A stretch of 7,259 bases of DNA, taken from assembly GCA_905202115.1 (NCBI GenBank), contig CAJKQZ010000124.1:1-7259 (forward strand), written 5' to 3'. This document shows, piece by piece, positions 7,184-7,259 of this stretch; position 1 is the stretch's first letter; every line of letters begins with the position of its first letter. The notes beneath the pieces were generated by a model, which saw only the letters and a program-made list of their open reading frames with translations, did not search any database and was not told the DNA's origin. Both the position numbers and the translations under genes were made by a program. The DNA comes from an uncultured Prevotellaceae bacterium. GTDB taxonomy: Bacteria; Bacteroidota; Bacteroidia; Bacteroidales; Bacteroidaceae.

Positions 7184-7259
7184 CGAAAAAAAATAATTTT
7201 TTTACATGGTAAAAAAGTTCCCGCAGCAAATTGAAAATACAAGGGAGATAATCGAAAAT
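7184..7259 (-). repeat. Right arm of the ~76-bp inverted repeat
   Basis: Read on the minus strand this copies 7-83 of the left arm. The core 7218-7252 is identical to 14-48. Then come six T, ACCATG, an A run with TTA, and TTTTTTTTCG ending at 7184. The outer ATTTT at 7255-7259 also matches. The A/T segment (7186-7203) is a near-palindrome, in contrast with the perfect one on the left. Divergence is limited to the edges of homopolymer runs and a few bases on either side of the core, so the core appears to be under constraint or recently homogenised. Confidence 0.85.

Noticed and set aside
7184..7203. A-run/T-run segment as a bidirectional intrinsic terminator
   Set aside because: It has no GC-containing stem. 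An A-U-only hairpin with almost no loop is unlikely to stop transcription by itself.

Overview
The window looks like chromosomal DNA from a Bacteroidales bacterium. The grounds are the protein families, start sites without a Shine-Dalgarno, promoter boxes of the Bacteroidetes TAnnTTTG type, and moderate-GC genes between very AT-rich gaps. The genus cannot be told from the sequence; a gut or oral Bacteroidales is a guess.

Layout, left to right. Positions 1-210 hold no protein gene. They contain one arm of a long inverted repeat (7-83), a rightward promoter-like box (106-113) and a rightward hairpin with a T tract (187-211), which together could delimit a small RNA. Positions 211-1233 (minus strand) encode a secreted 340-residue protein of the esterase-like/phytase-like propeller family. 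Positions 1235-6952 (minus strand) encode a 1905-residue secreted alpha-2-macroglobulin family protein. Positions 6953-7259 are AT-rich and hold a candidate operon promoter, several short palindromes, a bulged hairpin and the second arm of the inverted repeat (7184-7259).

The two genes form one leftward operon. The macroglobulin gene comes first, and a single base separates its TAA from the ATG of the second gene. Both products carry signal peptides, so both should act in the periplasm or at the cell surface. The macroglobulin has the MG2 and central A2M domains, but the thioester Cys position reads Thr (TLEQ instead of CxEQ). It also carries a short motif resembling the TonB plug of SusC-type receptors just before an acidic linker. 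A shared role in envelope defence or nutrient handling is only inferred.

The most unusual structural feature is the inverted repeat: a perfect 35-bp core (14-48 and 7218-7252) with similarity continuing for about 76 bp, bracketing the operon about 7.2 kb apart. No recombinase or transposase lies in the window. The window begins and ends almost exactly at the repeats, so an assembly or window-choice effect must be considered. I see no CRISPR array, tRNA, rRNA or insertion sequence.
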